Positions 62,306 to 64,000 of a DNA stretch of 64,000 bases are shown here, piece after piece (within the stretch, counting starts at the first letter, position 1; each line of letters begins with the position of its first letter). The notes below the pieces were generated by a model. It was not told the origin of the DNA. It was given only the letters and a program-made list of their open reading frames with translations, and searched no databases. The stretch spans positions 62,001 to 126,000 of the forward strand of contig NZ_LSSW01000021.1 of assembly GCF_001567565.1 (NCBI RefSeq). Reading direction: 5' to 3'. The stretch is from Ectopseudomonas composti. Lineage in GTDB: Bacteria > Pseudomonadota > Gammaproteobacteria > Pseudomonadales > Pseudomonadaceae. The position numbers were made by a program, and so were the translations under genes.

Positions 62306-62821
62306 TCAGTTTCTTTTGAGAGCCCCACAATCCGCCCCGACCCAACGGGCTCGGCTTTCCATGCTGCTCGGCTGACCCTTGTAGGTGCCTTTGACCTGGG
62401 TGGTGAACTCCTTGTCACTGACGAAGCGGGTCTCCCCTTCACCCTGCGCATCCGGGCAGCTGAAGCGGAATTTCCACAGTGTCGCGCTGCGTTCGAGGAT
62501 TTCGTTGCTGCAGCCTGAATCGGGGTCGTGCAAGGGGATTTCCTGGGCCTTGATCTGCTCGGCGGTGAGGCACATCTGCACGCCACCAGCACCGAGCTTG
62601 ATGCCCTGCTCGGCCATCATGCTCTCCATCATCTGGCGTTGTTCCGGCGGCAGGTTCTGCAGTTGCGCCATCATTTGCTCCATACCCGGCATGGCCTGGC
62701 CGCCAACCTGCATGTTGTGCGAGCTGACCTCCCAGACGCCAGGTTGGATATCCAGGGCGCTGGCCATGATGGGCGACAGGCACAAGGCAACTGGGATAAC
62801 GGAGCGCAAGATAGGGTGCAT
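62306..62821 (-). CDS. DUF3617 exported protein
   Basis: A 171-residue protein with a signal peptide ending at MASA (about residue 22). The mature start LDIQPGVWEVSSHNMQV and the cysteine pairs (QMCLTAEQI, DSGCSNEI, FSCPDAQ, ADCGALK) follow the DUF3617 family. The family is exported and has no proven role. The ATG at 62821 replaces an upstream in-frame ATG without similarity. It is preceded by a terminator of the next operon. Confidence 0.85.
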   Translation of the reverse strand: MHPILRSVIPVALCLSPIMASALDIQPGVWEVSSHNMQVGGQAMPGMEQMMAQLQNLPPEQRQMMESMMAEQGIKLGAGGVQMCLTAEQIKAQEIPLHDPDSGCSNEILERSATLWKFRFSCPDAQGEGETRFVSDKEFTTQVKGTYKGQPSSMESRARWVGADCGALKRN

Positions 62822-62872
62822 GGCGAATCTCCTGGATGGGGGTTCGCCTAGCCTAGCAGGCCGCAGACGAAC

Positions 62873-62906
62873 AAAACCCCCACAGGCTCGCGCCACATGG
62901 GGGTTT
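62873..62906 (-). terminator. Terminator of the TRAP-DUF1850 operon
   Basis: On the minus strand AAACCCCCA (62906-62898) pairs with TGGGGGTTT (62882-62874), followed by TGTTCGTC. It lies about 60 bp after the DUF1850 stop. Confidence 0.8.
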
Positions 62907-62964
62907 CCTTCTTTTCATCCGGCACTTGTGGCGCCGGAAGCCTGGGTCCACTTTTCTGGTGAAC

Positions 62965-63368
62965 CTAGCCCGCGTCGGCCGCGGGGGCGCTCAGCTCACA
63001 GCTCCAGAGTTCCAGCGCCGGCTGGCTCGCTTTTGGCGGGCCGAGCCAGTCGCTCATCGGGCGACAACGCTGGTCGATACACACTTGGTAGTCCCCGGCT
63101 TCGGGCGTACGCCCGACTCGCAGAGGTTGCAAAGGCGGTAGCTGACGCTGGTAGTGCCAGCTGCCATTGCGCAGTTCGGCGCCGTCGGGAATCTCCATTC
63201 CGGCGCCGGAACCCTTGACCCGCGCCTCACCAAGGACCAGGCCCTCGGCGGTGACGCGGTAATCCTCTTCCCAGCGGATCTTCTCGATGGTGTGGGTCCA
63301 GGCCAGGGTGAAGGCCGGTGTGGGCAGCTCTGCCCATACCGCCCCGGCCAAGCCCAGGCACAGGCCGA

Positions 63369-63372
<4 letters not shown>
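62965..63372 (-). CDS. DUF1850 protein, partner of a TAXI-TRAP transporter
   Basis: A 135-residue protein with a signal peptide ending at AVWA (about residue 14). The mature FTLAWTHTIEKIRWEEDYRV start and SGAGMEIPDG are the DUF1850 pattern. These proteins are encoded directly after fused TRAP permeases of the TAXI type and are thought to assist them. The start is a GTG at 63372 that overlaps the TRAP stop (GTGA). Confidence 0.9.

Positions 63373-64000
<628 letters not shown>

Overview
The window is a GC-rich, densely coded chromosomal segment of a Pseudomonas-type gammaproteobacterium. The gene content (HexR with a glucose-6-phosphate dehydrogenase, znuA/zur-znuC-znuB followed by a lipoprotein gene and metNIQ, a UvrD neighbourhood with a GGDEF-EAL protein, and dksA2-zigA-DUF1826 opposite folE2) and the Pseudomonas-style REP palindromes between genes point to this genus. 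A member of the P. mendocina/oleovorans group is my guess and is not proven. I see no phage, insertion sequence, CRISPR array, rRNA or tRNA. The window looks like core and soft-core chromosome, cut at both ends inside genes.

Layout. 1-2.2 kb: a molybdenum hydroxylase of the IorAB type (large subunit cut by the left edge) and a small conserved protein. 2.3-6.8 kb: a PuuB-like FAD oxidase with a polar amino-acid ABC transporter, divergent from an IclR regulator. 6.8-10.7 kb: HexR, a ZwfB-like G6PDH and a siderophore-exporter-like MFS protein. 10.9-17.6 kb: zinc uptake (ZnuA; Zur-ZnuC-ZnuB), a lipoprotein and methionine uptake (MetNIQ). 17.6-25.7 kb: GFA/LysR/VOC genes, an unknown protein, a PAS-GGDEF-EAL protein and UvrD. 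25.7-29.1 kb: two tandem orphan TRAP binding proteins and a Tim44-domain protein. 29.1-34 kb: GNAT, SMI1/KNR4, then a GntR regulator divergent from a class III aminotransferase and a glutamine-synthetase-like ligase. 34-38.5 kb: an unknown two-gene exported operon, a thioesterase, a zinc ribbon protein, DUF3301 and an alpha/beta hydrolase. 38.6-44 kb: a zinc-starvation island (two CobW GTPases, DUF1826, DksA2, FolE2, gamma carbonic anhydrase). 44-49.7 kb: DUF2207-LemA, then a cNMP/CBS/nucleotidyltransferase protein coupled to a DEDDh exonuclease. 49.8-58 kb: LysR, L-serine dehydratase, two tandem BCCT transporters and cardiolipin synthase. 58-62.2 kb: an orphan binding protein, and a Fur-type TonB receptor with a PepSY reductase. 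62.3-64 kb: DUF3617, then DUF1850 with a fused TRAP permease cut by the right edge.

How the genes work together. The clearest theme is zinc: the znu/zur locus and the dksA2/folE2 locus lie about 30 kb apart, and both have Zur-like palindromes. One locus imports zinc. The other supplies low-zinc substitutes and zinc-handling GTPases. A second theme is nitrogen and osmolyte use: the PuuB-like oxidase with its ABC importer, the GntR-aminotransferase-ligase group, and BCCT transporters beside serine dehydratase.

The strongest leads for new biology are: a pair of near-identical GntR operators framing a promoter for an unassigned gamma-glutamylation-type pathway; a two-hairpin transcript-like element at 40.05-40.12 kb; two tandem paralogue pairs with long identical DNA tracts that suggest gene conversion; and a REP palindrome that encodes the C-terminus of a protein. 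I did not find a clearly unprecedented multi-gene system. All identities are from reading the sequence and from memory of the families, not from database searches.
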